Of a stretch of 28,587 bases of DNA, positions 1 to 6,378 are shown piece after piece. Each line of letters opens with the position of its first letter. The stretch's first letter is position 1. The notes under the pieces were generated by a model. It saw only the letters and a program-made list of their open reading frames with translations, was not told where the DNA came from and made no database searches. Made by a program: the position numbers and the translations under genes. The stretch comes from an uncultured bacterium (GTDB lineage Bacteria > Cyanobacteriota > Vampirovibrionia > Gastranaerophilales > Gastranaerophilaceae). The stretch covers positions 1 through 28,587 of the forward strand of contig CABUAQ010000017.1 in the NCBI GenBank assembly GCA_902489575.1, in the 5' to 3' direction.

Positions 1-13
1 CACATTTTTGTAT

Positions 14-19
14 TATAAT
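14..19 (+). promoter_or_regulatory. -10 box of aroQ, possibly leaderless
   Basis: A perfect TATAAT lies six bases before the aroQ ATG at 26, and there is no Shine-Dalgarno sequence between them. A transcript starting at the usual distance from this box would begin at or next to the ATG. The matching -35 region would fall outside the window, so only half of the promoter can be judged. Confidence 0.35.
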
Positions 20-25
20 ATATAT

Positions 26-481
26 ATGGAAAAAGATTTAAATATACTTATTATAAATGGTCCAAACCTTAATATGCTGGGAGTGAGAGAACCTGAACAA
101 TACGGGTCTAAGTCTTATAAAGACCTTGAAATGGAATTGCATGAGTATTCTTTTGAGCTTGGAATAAATATTGAAGTATTTCAAAGCAATTTTGAAGGTG
201 AAATTGTTGAAAAAATACAATATGCTCTTGGAAATTTTGACGGGATAATCCTAAACGCCGGAGCTTATACCCATACGAGTGTTGCTATTCGTGATGCGCT
301 GACATCCGTAAAAATTCCTACTGTAGAAGTTCACATCTCAAATATCTATAAACGCGAAGAATTCAGGCATAATTCAATGTTCGCTGATGTCTGCGTAGGT
401 CAAATCACAGGATTTAAAACCGATAGTTACAAACTTGGACTGCAAGGTCTTGTAAACTTTCTCACCAGCGCAAATGATTAA
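26..481 (+). CDS. aroQ: Type II 3-dehydroquinate dehydratase (AroQ)
   Basis: This cytoplasmic enzyme dehydrates 3-dehydroquinate to 3-dehydroshikimate, the third step of the shikimate pathway. The 151-residue protein has the length of the type II family, which works as a dodecamer. Visible motifs are NGPNLNMLGVREPEQYG at residues 11-27 with the catalytic tyrosine at 26, NAGAYTHTS at 77-85, and VEVHISN at 100-106 with the catalytic histidine at 103, followed by the arginine at 114 (FRHNS). The ATG at 26 was chosen because the core begins five residues later. An in-frame TTG at 8 would add six residues with no ribosome site. No other shikimate genes are visible nearby. Identification is secure from the motifs; the start is slightly uncertain because the window edge cuts the upstream region. 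Confidence 0.95.
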   Translation: MEKDLNILIINGPNLNMLGVREPEQYGSKSYKDLEMELHEYSFELGINIEVFQSNFEGEIVEKIQYALGNFDGIILNAGAYTHTSVAIRDALTSVKIPTVEVHISNIYKREEFRHNSMFADVCVGQITGFKTDSYKLGLQGLVNFLTSAND

Positions 482-497
482 GTAATAAATGAACAAA

Positions 498-509
498 ATA
501 CCCGGGTAT
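498..509. other. 12-bp perfect palindrome between convergent genes
   Basis: ATACCCGGGTAT is a perfect palindrome with a GC-rich core in an otherwise AT-rich 62-bp gap between the aroQ stop and the end of the convergent small gene. There is no loop, so it is not a classical terminator hairpin. It could be a protein-binding site or chance. A short A/T-only inverted repeat lies nearby at 524-539. Confidence 0.25.
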
Positions 510-543
510 AGCAGACTATTTTATAAAACTTTTTATAGGATAA

Positions 544-873
544 TTATTTTTTGGCAACAAATTCCTGATGTATTTTTTCAAGCATTTTAATGGTATCTTC
601 TTCACTATGAGTTGATGCGTAATCATCGATAGCTTTGTTAAGCTGCACTACAAGTTGAGGATTCTTTTCTAAAAATTTCAAATCATTTTCAACAGAATCA
701 GATGCAACCTGAGATTTGCCAATAGAAGCTGCCGGCATCTTTGATAAATCTTGGATTTCAGCACTATCAACAACTGCAGACTGTGCTTCCGGAGGTAAAT
801 TGCCATCGTTTGATGCTTTTTGGATACCTTTGAAGTTTAAACTATTAATGTTTTTATTATCGATTTCTCTCAT
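544..873 (-). CDS. Small hypothetical protein with NFKG motif
   Basis: I do not recognise this 109-residue protein. It has no signal peptide and no membrane segment. The N-terminal half is polar and probably disordered (Asn, Ser, Ala, Pro and Asp rich). The C-terminal half, about residues 60-109, is charged and likely helical, ending in KIHQEFVAKK. The ATG at 873 is preceded by AAAGGTGATACT, a good ribosome binding site at normal spacing, which supports a real gene. The segment NSLNFKGIQ at residues 10-18 carries an NFKG motif that recurs as SFQG or NFKG in two other small proteins of this window (21474-21905 and 17236-17928). It is convergent with aroQ and divergent from the sensor-like gene. 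Its function is unknown. Confidence 0.7.
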   Translation of the reverse strand: MREIDNKNINSLNFKGIQKASNDGNLPPEAQSAVVDSAEIQDLSKMPAASIGKSQVASDSVENDLKFLEKNPQLVVQLNKAIDDYASTHSEEDTIKMLEKIHQEFVAKK

Positions 874-1060
874 AGTATCACCTTTACTTTCACAAGATTA
901 ATATTCTCGATTTTTCATGTTGGTTTTTGTATAGAAAACACCTAAATAATATTTTTTGCTATTTTTTATAAAAAAAATTACAAAAATTTACATGTGTTCA
1001 TTGTTCATCAGTTTTTCATGTTATTATGTATTATATAATACAAAAAGGTTTAATGCAAAT

Positions 1061-2191
1061 ATGAACTTTAAGACTTTCATAAGCAAATTGTGGTGGACAC
1101 TCAGTGCATTCAATACAATTAACAATTTACCGGATGCCATAATATACATAGATTCGGAAGGGAATATCAGACACTTTAATAGAAAAGCGCGCGAAGTTTT
1201 TGGGTTACGCGATTGTTCATATAAAAATGACACCGGATTAATACGCTTTAATGACCTAATAAAAGACGGGACAAGTGTTTTAAAAGTATCCTTGACCACA
1301 TCGAAACCAATACTTGCAACTGCAACAATCCCCGGCAGAGAATTCTACGTTGAAGTAAACGCATCAAAAAAAGGAAAAGGCCTTTGCGTAAGTATTCGTG
1401 ACTTAACAAAACTCACTAATGAAATATTCAACGATGAAAAAACAATGAAATTTAATAATGAAAAAAATGCGATGCTCGTAAAACTAGAAAACGATATCAA
1501 GTCTCCAATCACTTCTATCAGCGGGTTTTCCAAAGGTTTATTAGACGGACTTGGCGGTGTACTCACAGAAAAACAGGCTAAATATGTAAAAATTATTAAT
1601 TCCAATTCTGAAGAGCTATACCATTTTATGGATAAACTCCTTGAATTTTCGTATGCTGAATCTTCGCTCTATAAGCCTGATATGCACAATTTTGATATTG
1701 TAGAAATATTCAAAGCTATCAATGCCGATTTTGAAAAAGAAATAGAAGAAAAAAAACTTGCATTTGATCTTAACTATGACAGTATAGAAAAACGTAATGT
1801 ATATACTGATTTAACAGCGATTAAAAAGATATACAAAAACATACTGGAAGTAGCACTTCCTATGACTGAGACCGGATATATCCTTATAAAATTGTCTCAC
1901 CCTGATGAGATAACTTGTATGAAATATAATCTTGAAATTCCTGCAAACAAACAAAAATCATATTTGCACATTTCAATCAGAGATACCGGAGCCGGAATAT
2001 CCGAAGATGATATGAAATACATTTGCGAACCCTATGCCCAGTTAGAAAAAGGTAAAAAGAATTTCTTAAGAGCATTAAAACTTGGTTCTGCCAGTATTTT
2101 AACAAAGAGAGCAAACGGAATCATAAATATAACCTCTGAAATTATGAAGGGGACAAAGTATGATATAATTCTTCCTATAGAAAAGGACTAA
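1061..2191 (+). CDS. PAS / degenerate histidine-kinase-like protein
   Basis: The 376-residue protein has a PAS-like domain at about residues 18-120 (NNLPDAIIYIDSEGNI near its start), a HisKA-like helical hairpin at about 135-200, and a HATPase_c domain at about 210-373. The H-box reads LENDIKSPITSISG where active kinases have SHELRTPL: the phospho-accepting histidine is Asn144 (codon AAC at 1490-1492). The N-box NILEVA has Val264 in place of the second, Mg-coordinating asparagine. The G1 box DTGAGI (308-313) is intact, so nucleotide binding may persist while autophosphorylation should not. The start at 1061 follows an AAAAAGG and a TATAAT at 1034-1039. An in-frame TTG at 956 would add 35 residues including a weak hydrophobic stretch but has no ribosome site. 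The stop is one base before the ABC ATPase start, so the two are probably co-translated. No response regulator is nearby. Confidence 0.8.
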   Translation: MNFKTFISKLWWTLSAFNTINNLPDAIIYIDSEGNIRHFNRKAREVFGLRDCSYKNDTGLIRFNDLIKDGTSVLKVSLTTSKPILATATIPGREFYVEVNASKKGKGLCVSIRDLTKLTNEIFNDEKTMKFNNEKNAMLVKLENDIKSPITSISGFSKGLLDGLGGVLTEKQAKYVKIINSNSEELYHFMDKLLEFSYAESSLYKPDMHNFDIVEIFKAINADFEKEIEEKKLAFDLNYDSIEKRNVYTDLTAIKKIYKNILEVALPMTETGYILIKLSHPDEITCMKYNLEIPANKQKSYLHISIRDTGAGISEDDMKYICEPYAQLEKGKKNFLRALKLGSASILTKRANGIINITSEIMKGTKYDIILPIEKD

Positions 2192-2192
2192 A

Positions 2193-3188
2193 ATGAGCAG
2201 CGTAACTCTTAGAAATATAAAAAAAACTTACGATAATAATAAAACTGTAATAAATAACGTTAATCTTGAAATTAAAGATAAAGAATTTGTTGTACTTGTT
2301 GGAGCTTCCGGCTGCGGGAAATCTACACTTTTAAGAATGATTGCCGGACTTGAAGATATATCAAGTGGAGAAATATATATAGGAGATAAAAAGGTTAATA
2401 ACGTTCCGCCAAAAGACAGAGATATAGCCTTTGTATTCCAAAGTTACGCACTATACCCGCATATGACAGTTAGGGAAAATATTGCATTCGGTCTAAAAAT
2501 GCGTAAAGTAGATAAAATAACTATAGAAAAAAAAGTTCAAGAAGCTGCTGAAATACTTAATCTTGGTGAGTACTTAGATAGAAAACCAAAACAGTTATCA
2601 GGCGGACAACGCCAGCGTGTTGCGTTAGGACGTGCTATTGTAAGAAATCCTAAAGTATTTCTGATGGATGAACCTCTTTCAAATCTGGATGCTAAACTAC
2701 GTGTTCAAATGCGTTCAGAAATAAAAAAATTACACGAAAAACTGCAAACAACATTTATATATGTAACACACGACCAAACAGAAGCTCTAACTATGGGGAA
2801 TAGAATTGTAGTTTTAAATAACGGCGATATCCAACAGGTAGCAAGCCCTGATGAAATTTACAACAATCCGGCAAATACTTTTGTTGCGGGATTTGTCGGC
2901 TCGCCTCAAATGAACTTCATCAATGGCAGGTACCTTGGACTGGATGAAAATGTCCTTTATGGTATCCGACCTGAAAAAATGACAAAACAGGACGGGGATA
3001 TTAAACTTACTGTTAATATTGATATTGCAGAAATGCTTGGCAGCGAAAAAATTGCCTATTTTAACATAGGAGAACACAAATGCTCCGCAAAACTCGAGCC
3101 GGAAATACAAATTCATTCAACGTTAGATTTATCAATAAAAATTTCCGACTTATACAAATTTGACCCTGTAACAGGATTAAGAATATAA
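2193..3188 (+). CDS. ABC transporter ATPase, MalK/UgpC/MsmK type
   Basis: This is the cytoplasmic ATPase subunit of a sugar or polyol-phosphate importer of the CUT1 type. In the 331-residue protein the Walker A motif GASGCGKST is at residues 37-45, the Q-loop glutamine at 83, the signature LSGGQ at 135-139, the Walker B end MDE at 158-160 and the switch histidine at 193 (THD). After about residue 235 there is a shortened TOBE/OB regulatory region containing GIRPEK. MalK and UgpC proteins are usually nearer 370 residues, so the C-terminal regulatory lobe is trimmed. The start overlaps an AAGGA ribosome site inside the end of the sensor-like gene. No permease or binding-protein gene is in the window, so it may energise importers encoded elsewhere, as MsmK does in streptococci. 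The exact substrate cannot be told. Confidence 0.92.
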   Translation: MSSVTLRNIKKTYDNNKTVINNVNLEIKDKEFVVLVGASGCGKSTLLRMIAGLEDISSGEIYIGDKKVNNVPPKDRDIAFVFQSYALYPHMTVRENIAFGLKMRKVDKITIEKKVQEAAEILNLGEYLDRKPKQLSGGQRQRVALGRAIVRNPKVFLMDEPLSNLDAKLRVQMRSEIKKLHEKLQTTFIYVTHDQTEALTMGNRIVVLNNGDIQQVASPDEIYNNPANTFVAGFVGSPQMNFINGRYLGLDENVLYGIRPEKMTKQDGDIKLTVNIDIAEMLGSEKIAYFNIGEHKCSAKLEPEIQIHSTLDLSIKISDLYKFDPVTGLRI

Positions 3189-3277
3189 ATTGAAAATTAC
3201 TATCGAATCTGCATTGTAACAATATGTAAAGAATATATATTTTTTATATAAAATTATGCAATTATACTTCACAAAAA

Positions 3278-3306
3278 TTGTTTATATAAGAGTAACGAGG
3301 TATAAT
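3278..3306 (+). promoter_or_regulatory. Sigma-70-type promoter for the 62-aa gene, leaderless candidate
   Basis: TTGTTT at 3278-3283 and a perfect TATAAT at 3301-3306 are separated by exactly 17 bases. The ATG at 3314 lies only seven bases after the -10 box. The only purine-rich run that could act as a ribosome site (GAGG, 3297-3300) lies within the promoter spacer, upstream of any transcript this promoter would make. Confidence 0.5.
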
Positions 3307-3313
3307 TAAAATC

Positions 3314-3502
3314 ATGGCAGAGAAGATTGAACAAAACTTAGAAGTAATCAAAACAAGTTCTTACAAAGAGATGAGAGAAAAAGAAGTTGTTGATAAACCT
3401 CAATCAACTCGCCAAACAAATCCTATTGCAAGAAAGTTGCTGGACTTTAGCTTGTCTAACAAAACCCGCAGATTTTCAGTCAAAGATTTGTTCACACGAT
3501 AG
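3314..3502 (+). CDS. Small hypothetical protein, 62 aa
   Basis: I do not recognise this protein. It is highly charged, with no membrane segment or cysteine. The first half is acidic/basic mixed and probably helical (residues 1-30). The second half is basic, ending KTRRFSVKDLFTR, with a short hydrophobic patch ARKLLDFSLS in the middle. Such a layout could suit a nucleic-acid- or protein-binding adaptor, but that is only a guess. Support for it being a gene comes from the well-formed promoter 36 bases upstream of the ATG and from its isolated position. It is followed directly by the GC-rich element at 3502-3602 and then by the prmC pair. Confidence 0.55.
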   Translation: MAEKIEQNLEVIKTSSYKEMREKEVVDKPQSTRQTNPIARKLLDFSLSNKTRRFSVKDLFTR

Positions 3503-3602
3503 GTCCGCGTAGCACGGTTTTATGAGGATCGACACGCACATCAATTTGTGTGGTTTGTGAGGGACCGAAACTTAGTTGTACTTCGTTGCTCCCTTTGGGG
3601 GT
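3502..3602. other. GC-rich intergenic element with possible RNA fold or dispersed repeat
   Basis: By my count about half of the bases from 3503 to 3600 are G or C, clearly above the AT-rich genes on both sides. GGTCC (3502-3506) can pair with GGACC (3562-3566). Inside that, CGCACA (3535-3540) pairs with TGTGTG (3547-3552, one G-U pair) around a six-base loop. A third short hairpin is formed by CCC (3591-3593) and GGG (3598-3600). No coding frame is convincing. It could be a structured RNA, a leader of the following gene, or a copy of a genome-wide intergenic repeat; the sequence alone does not decide, including the strand. Confidence 0.35.
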
Positions 3603-3626
3603 TGGGTAGAATAGGTTTTGTTTAAT

Positions 3627-4142
3627 ATGTATGAAATAAAAAAACAGATTTATTTAAATCTGACAAAAAATCAAAAATCTGCACTGTGTAGTTATCTTAG
3701 GGCACTTGTGAAAAAGAATTCCGACTTATCAGCAGAAGAAATTTGGGAAAGTTTTGTCGCTGATGAAAAATATTATCTTGAACTAAATTGTTCAAGATTT
3801 GAGTTCTTAGACGAAATTCTTGATAATCAAAGTTTTGAATCTGATACTAAAAAATATCTGAAAGAATGTATCAAATATTATGAATACAAAGAAAGCCAGC
3901 GTCCGATAATTGAAGCCAATAAAGAGTTTGAAAAAAAGAAACGAAAATTTTTGCAAGAAATCAAAATGTCAAAAGAACCGCCTACAAAAAAACAACTTTA
4001 TTATTATGACCGATTGTGCAAAAAATATAATATCGAAAAACTTGAACTTTCATCTAAGCTGGAAGCTCGAAATGAAATTGATAAAATCATCACTGAACAT
4101 AGTGCAGACTACACAATAAAAATAACAGAGGATGAAGAATAA
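3627..4142 (+). CDS. Hypothetical charged helical protein upstream of prmC
   Basis: This 171-residue protein is not recognised with certainty. It is rich in Lys and Glu, with no membrane segment or signal peptide, and is likely mostly helical (residues 80-120 may be a coiled coil). Near residues 117-160 it has PPTKKQLYYYDRLCKKYNIE followed by a helix (ARNEIDKII). This resembles a short module, seen in cyanobacterial and phage-like proteins, of the form P-x-T-x-K-Q-x-x-Y followed by a small helix. The resemblance is from memory and weak. The ATG at 3627 is preferred over an in-frame TTG at 3618. The stop is immediately followed by the prmC ATG at 4143, so it is probably an operon partner of prmC, possibly linked to translation. 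Confidence 0.7.
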   Translation: MYEIKKQIYLNLTKNQKSALCSYLRALVKKNSDLSAEEIWESFVADEKYYLELNCSRFEFLDEILDNQSFESDTKKYLKECIKYYEYKESQRPIIEANKEFEKKKRKFLQEIKMSKEPPTKKQLYYYDRLCKKYNIEKLELSSKLEARNEIDKIITEHSADYTIKITEDEE

Positions 4143-4976
4143 ATGTTAATACAGGATATTGTAAAAATATTAACTGATGCAGGAATTGAACAAAATGAAG
4201 CAAATATTGAAGTTAAACTTTTAATAGAACATTTTGCAGGGTTCAGCCTTGTAGATATTTTAACAGGCAAAAAACTTAATGAAGAAAAACTTACAATAGT
4301 TGAAGAAAAAGCAAAACTTCGTGCAAATACCAAACAACCGATACAATACATAATTGGTCAGGCTGATTTCATGGGACAAAAATTTTTAGTAAACCCATCT
4401 GTACTTATACCCAGAGATGAAACCGAATTACTGGTAAGACAAGCCGCGGAAATAATTAAAGAAAACAATTTTAAAACAGTTCTTGATATGTGCACCGGAA
4501 CAGGCTGTATTGCCTGTATGCTTGCGATGTTAACAGATATTCAAGCTGTCGGAGCAGATATTTCAACAGAAGCTCTACACACTGCAATATCTAATATGGA
4601 AAAATTTGAACTTTTCAACAAAGCAACATTCAGAAAATCTAACCTTTACTCAAAAATACGTGAGGAAGAACGATTTGATATTATCGTATCAAATCCGCCA
4701 TATATTCCTCCGCAATTAAAAGAATCGATACAAAAAGAAGTGTCATTTGAACCGGATTTGGCCCTTTACACGACTGACGAAAAAGGGTTGGAATTTTACG
4801 AAAAAATCACAAAAGACGCTCCAAAATTTCTTAATTCTGACGGGTATTTACTGTTTGAACTGGGATTAGGTCAAAGCAAACACGTAGCAGACATTATGAA
4901 TAAAAACGGATTTAAAAACATAAAAGTCCTAAAAGATCTTGCAAACATTGACAGGGTAATCTTTGGTAAAATCTAA
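4143..4976 (+). CDS. prmC: Peptide chain release factor N5-glutamine methyltransferase (PrmC)
   Basis: PrmC (HemK) methylates the glutamine of the GGQ motif in release factors RF1 and RF2 using S-adenosylmethionine, which raises the efficiency of translation termination. The 277-residue protein has the family length. An N-terminal helical domain covers about residues 1-75. PIQYIIGQADFMGQKF at 66-81 and LIPRDETELLV at 88-98 are family signatures. The SAM-binding motif I DMCTGTGCI is at 115-123. The NPPY motif that binds the target glutamine is at 184-187. It starts with no gap after the 171-aa gene, so the two are likely co-translated. Its stop overlaps the stop of the convergent bioC by four bases. 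prfA is not in this window. Confidence 0.95.
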   Translation: MLIQDIVKILTDAGIEQNEANIEVKLLIEHFAGFSLVDILTGKKLNEEKLTIVEEKAKLRANTKQPIQYIIGQADFMGQKFLVNPSVLIPRDETELLVRQAAEIIKENNFKTVLDMCTGTGCIACMLAMLTDIQAVGADISTEALHTAISNMEKFELFNKATFRKSNLYSKIREEERFDIIVSNPPYIPPQLKESIQKEVSFEPDLALYTTDEKGLEFYEKITKDAPKFLNSDGYLLFELGLGQSKHVADIMNKNGFKNIKVLKDLANIDRVIFGKI

Positions 4977-5716
4977 GAGTTTTTTCTCGCTATTATCACT
5001 ATTGGAGAATAAGTCAATGTGGTATCAGGGTATTTTCGTGCGTATTTATCACAAAACTCTTTAACTTTTCTTACTGTCCAGGTTTTTTCAGATAACGAAT
5101 TCACACCGGTATTTTTCATATGAGCAAGAAGTTCAAGCGGAGTTTTAAATTTCAAAATTTCATAAAAATCTTCGCCATACAAAACGGAAAATCCCTGCCT
5201 AATTAAAATTTTCTCAATTTCATTTTTCGATTTATAATTTAAACCAAGCCCTGTTATATCCGTAATTTCCTTAAAATTTGATGGAGAAAAAGTAGTAAAC
5301 GCTATAATAGCATCTTTTGCCATAGATAACTTCAAAATTTCAAAAGCTTTATCAAGATTATCAAACCACTGAAACATCGCATTTGAAATTATTAAATCCA
5401 TCTTCTTTAAAGGTTTTATCTTAAGAGCGTTTCCTGCAATAAAATTAACTTCAGGAATAATTTTTTGAACATACATTTTTGACTTATCAACAAGATCGTT
5501 TGCAAAATAATTTTTAAAATGTAAATACTTAACAGCTCTTTTTGTTAAAAGTCCGGTACCGCAACCAAGTTCCAAAATATTATCAAAATTATCAGAAATT
5601 TTCACAAGTTCAATAATCATCTTTGATGCCATTAAATCCTGAACTGTGGCGTTCTTATCGTAATCTTTCATACTTTTTTCAAACTGTTTTTTTATATATT
5701 TACTATCTGTCGGCAT
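4973..5716 (-). CDS. bioC: Malonyl-ACP O-methyltransferase (BioC)
   Basis: BioC methylates the free carboxyl of malonyl-ACP so that the fatty acid synthase can extend it to pimeloyl-ACP methyl ester, the first dedicated biotin step. The 247-residue protein opens with the family pattern FEKSMKDYDKNATVQDLMA (residues 12-30), then the SAM-binding motif ELGCGTG at 49-55. A further family-like segment is the acidic/aromatic SNAMFQWF around residue 113. It overlaps the 3' end of bioG by 25 bases, with GGAGAGG upstream of its ATG inside bioG, so translation is probably coupled. The neighbours bioF and bioG make this assignment much firmer than a generic methyltransferase call would be. Confidence 0.93.
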   Translation of the reverse strand: MPTDSKYIKKQFEKSMKDYDKNATVQDLMASKMIIELVKISDNFDNILELGCGTGLLTKRAVKYLHFKNYFANDLVDKSKMYVQKIIPEVNFIAGNALKIKPLKKMDLIISNAMFQWFDNLDKAFEILKLSMAKDAIIAFTTFSPSNFKEITDITGLGLNYKSKNEIEKILIRQGFSVLYGEDFYEILKFKTPLELLAHMKNTGVNSLSEKTWTVRKVKEFCDKYARKYPDTTLTYSPIVIIARKNS

Positions 5717-6378
5717 TTTATTATAACCTCTCCCCAGCTTTTAAATTGATAATACGGAAAATGTCCGCAAGATAAACTGATTGTCGGCACAGAATTAGCA
5801 TTATGACTTGCTATCTGATTCTTTGGCGGAATTATTTTATCAAATTCTCCAACCAGAGCCACATCATAAAATTTACTATATTGAATTTGCGATGATTTAA
5901 TCAAATCATACAAATTTTCTAATTCTGAAACTCTATCTTCTACAGAACGCTCAACAGGCGATTGGTTATACTTACAAAAATCTTCTTCCGTATTAAAAAC
6001 ATTTTTATAAAACTTTCCGCCAAGACCTGTTGATGCGTGTTTTAAAGTCAGTTCAAACATCTTGACAGGGATACCAAAATCATTATCAACCGGAGTAACT
6101 GTCCCATTTATTGCAATTTTATAATCAAAATCAAAAAATAAATTCCTCAACAAATAAGCAACAAATACACCCATTGACCAGGAAATTAAAGTTTTTGACT
6201 TGTAACCGCCAAGTTCATTTAATTGTAATGGTTCATTTAAATCATTATAATCGTAAACCATTAAAATATCGTAATCACCACAATCAAATTTTTTAAACGG
6301 ATTTTCATCAAAACTCCATCCGGAAAAAAACACAATTAAATTTTCATTACCTTGCTGATTTAACCAATAAGCTTTCAT
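5692..6378 (-). CDS. bioG: Pimeloyl-ACP methyl ester carboxylesterase (BioG type)
   Basis: BioG removes the methyl ester from pimeloyl-ACP methyl ester, which ends the chain-extension cycle started by BioC; it replaces BioH in some lineages. The 228-residue protein is a compact alpha/beta hydrolase of the DUF452 family. VFFSGWSFDENPF is at residues 16-28, the nucleophile Ser68 lies in SWSMGV, and the likely acid and base are Asp180 (GEFDKIIP) and His206 (CGHFPYY). The start at 6378 lies within the last codons of bioF, an overlap of 32 bases, with AAAGGA eight bases before the ATG. It is the middle gene of bioF-bioG-bioC. The catalytic triad is inferred from motif position. Confidence 0.92.
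   Translation of the reverse strand: MKAYWLNQQGNENLIVFFSGWSFDENPFKKFDCGDYDILMVYDYNDLNEPLQLNELGGYKSKTLISWSMGVFVAYLLRNLFFDFDYKIAINGTVTPVDNDFGIPVKMFELTLKHASTGLGGKFYKNVFNTEEDFCKYNQSPVERSVEDRVSELENLYDLIKSSQIQYSKFYDVALVGEFDKIIPPKNQIASHNANSVPTISLSCGHFPYYQFKSWGEVIIKCRQIVNI

Noticed and set aside
956..1060. Longer start (TTG at 956) for the kinase-like gene giving a membrane segment
   Set aside because: There is no ribosome site before the TTG; a -10-like TATAAT at 1034-1039 lies within it, and the ATG at 1061 is a better start. The hydrophobic stretch is interrupted by polar residues.
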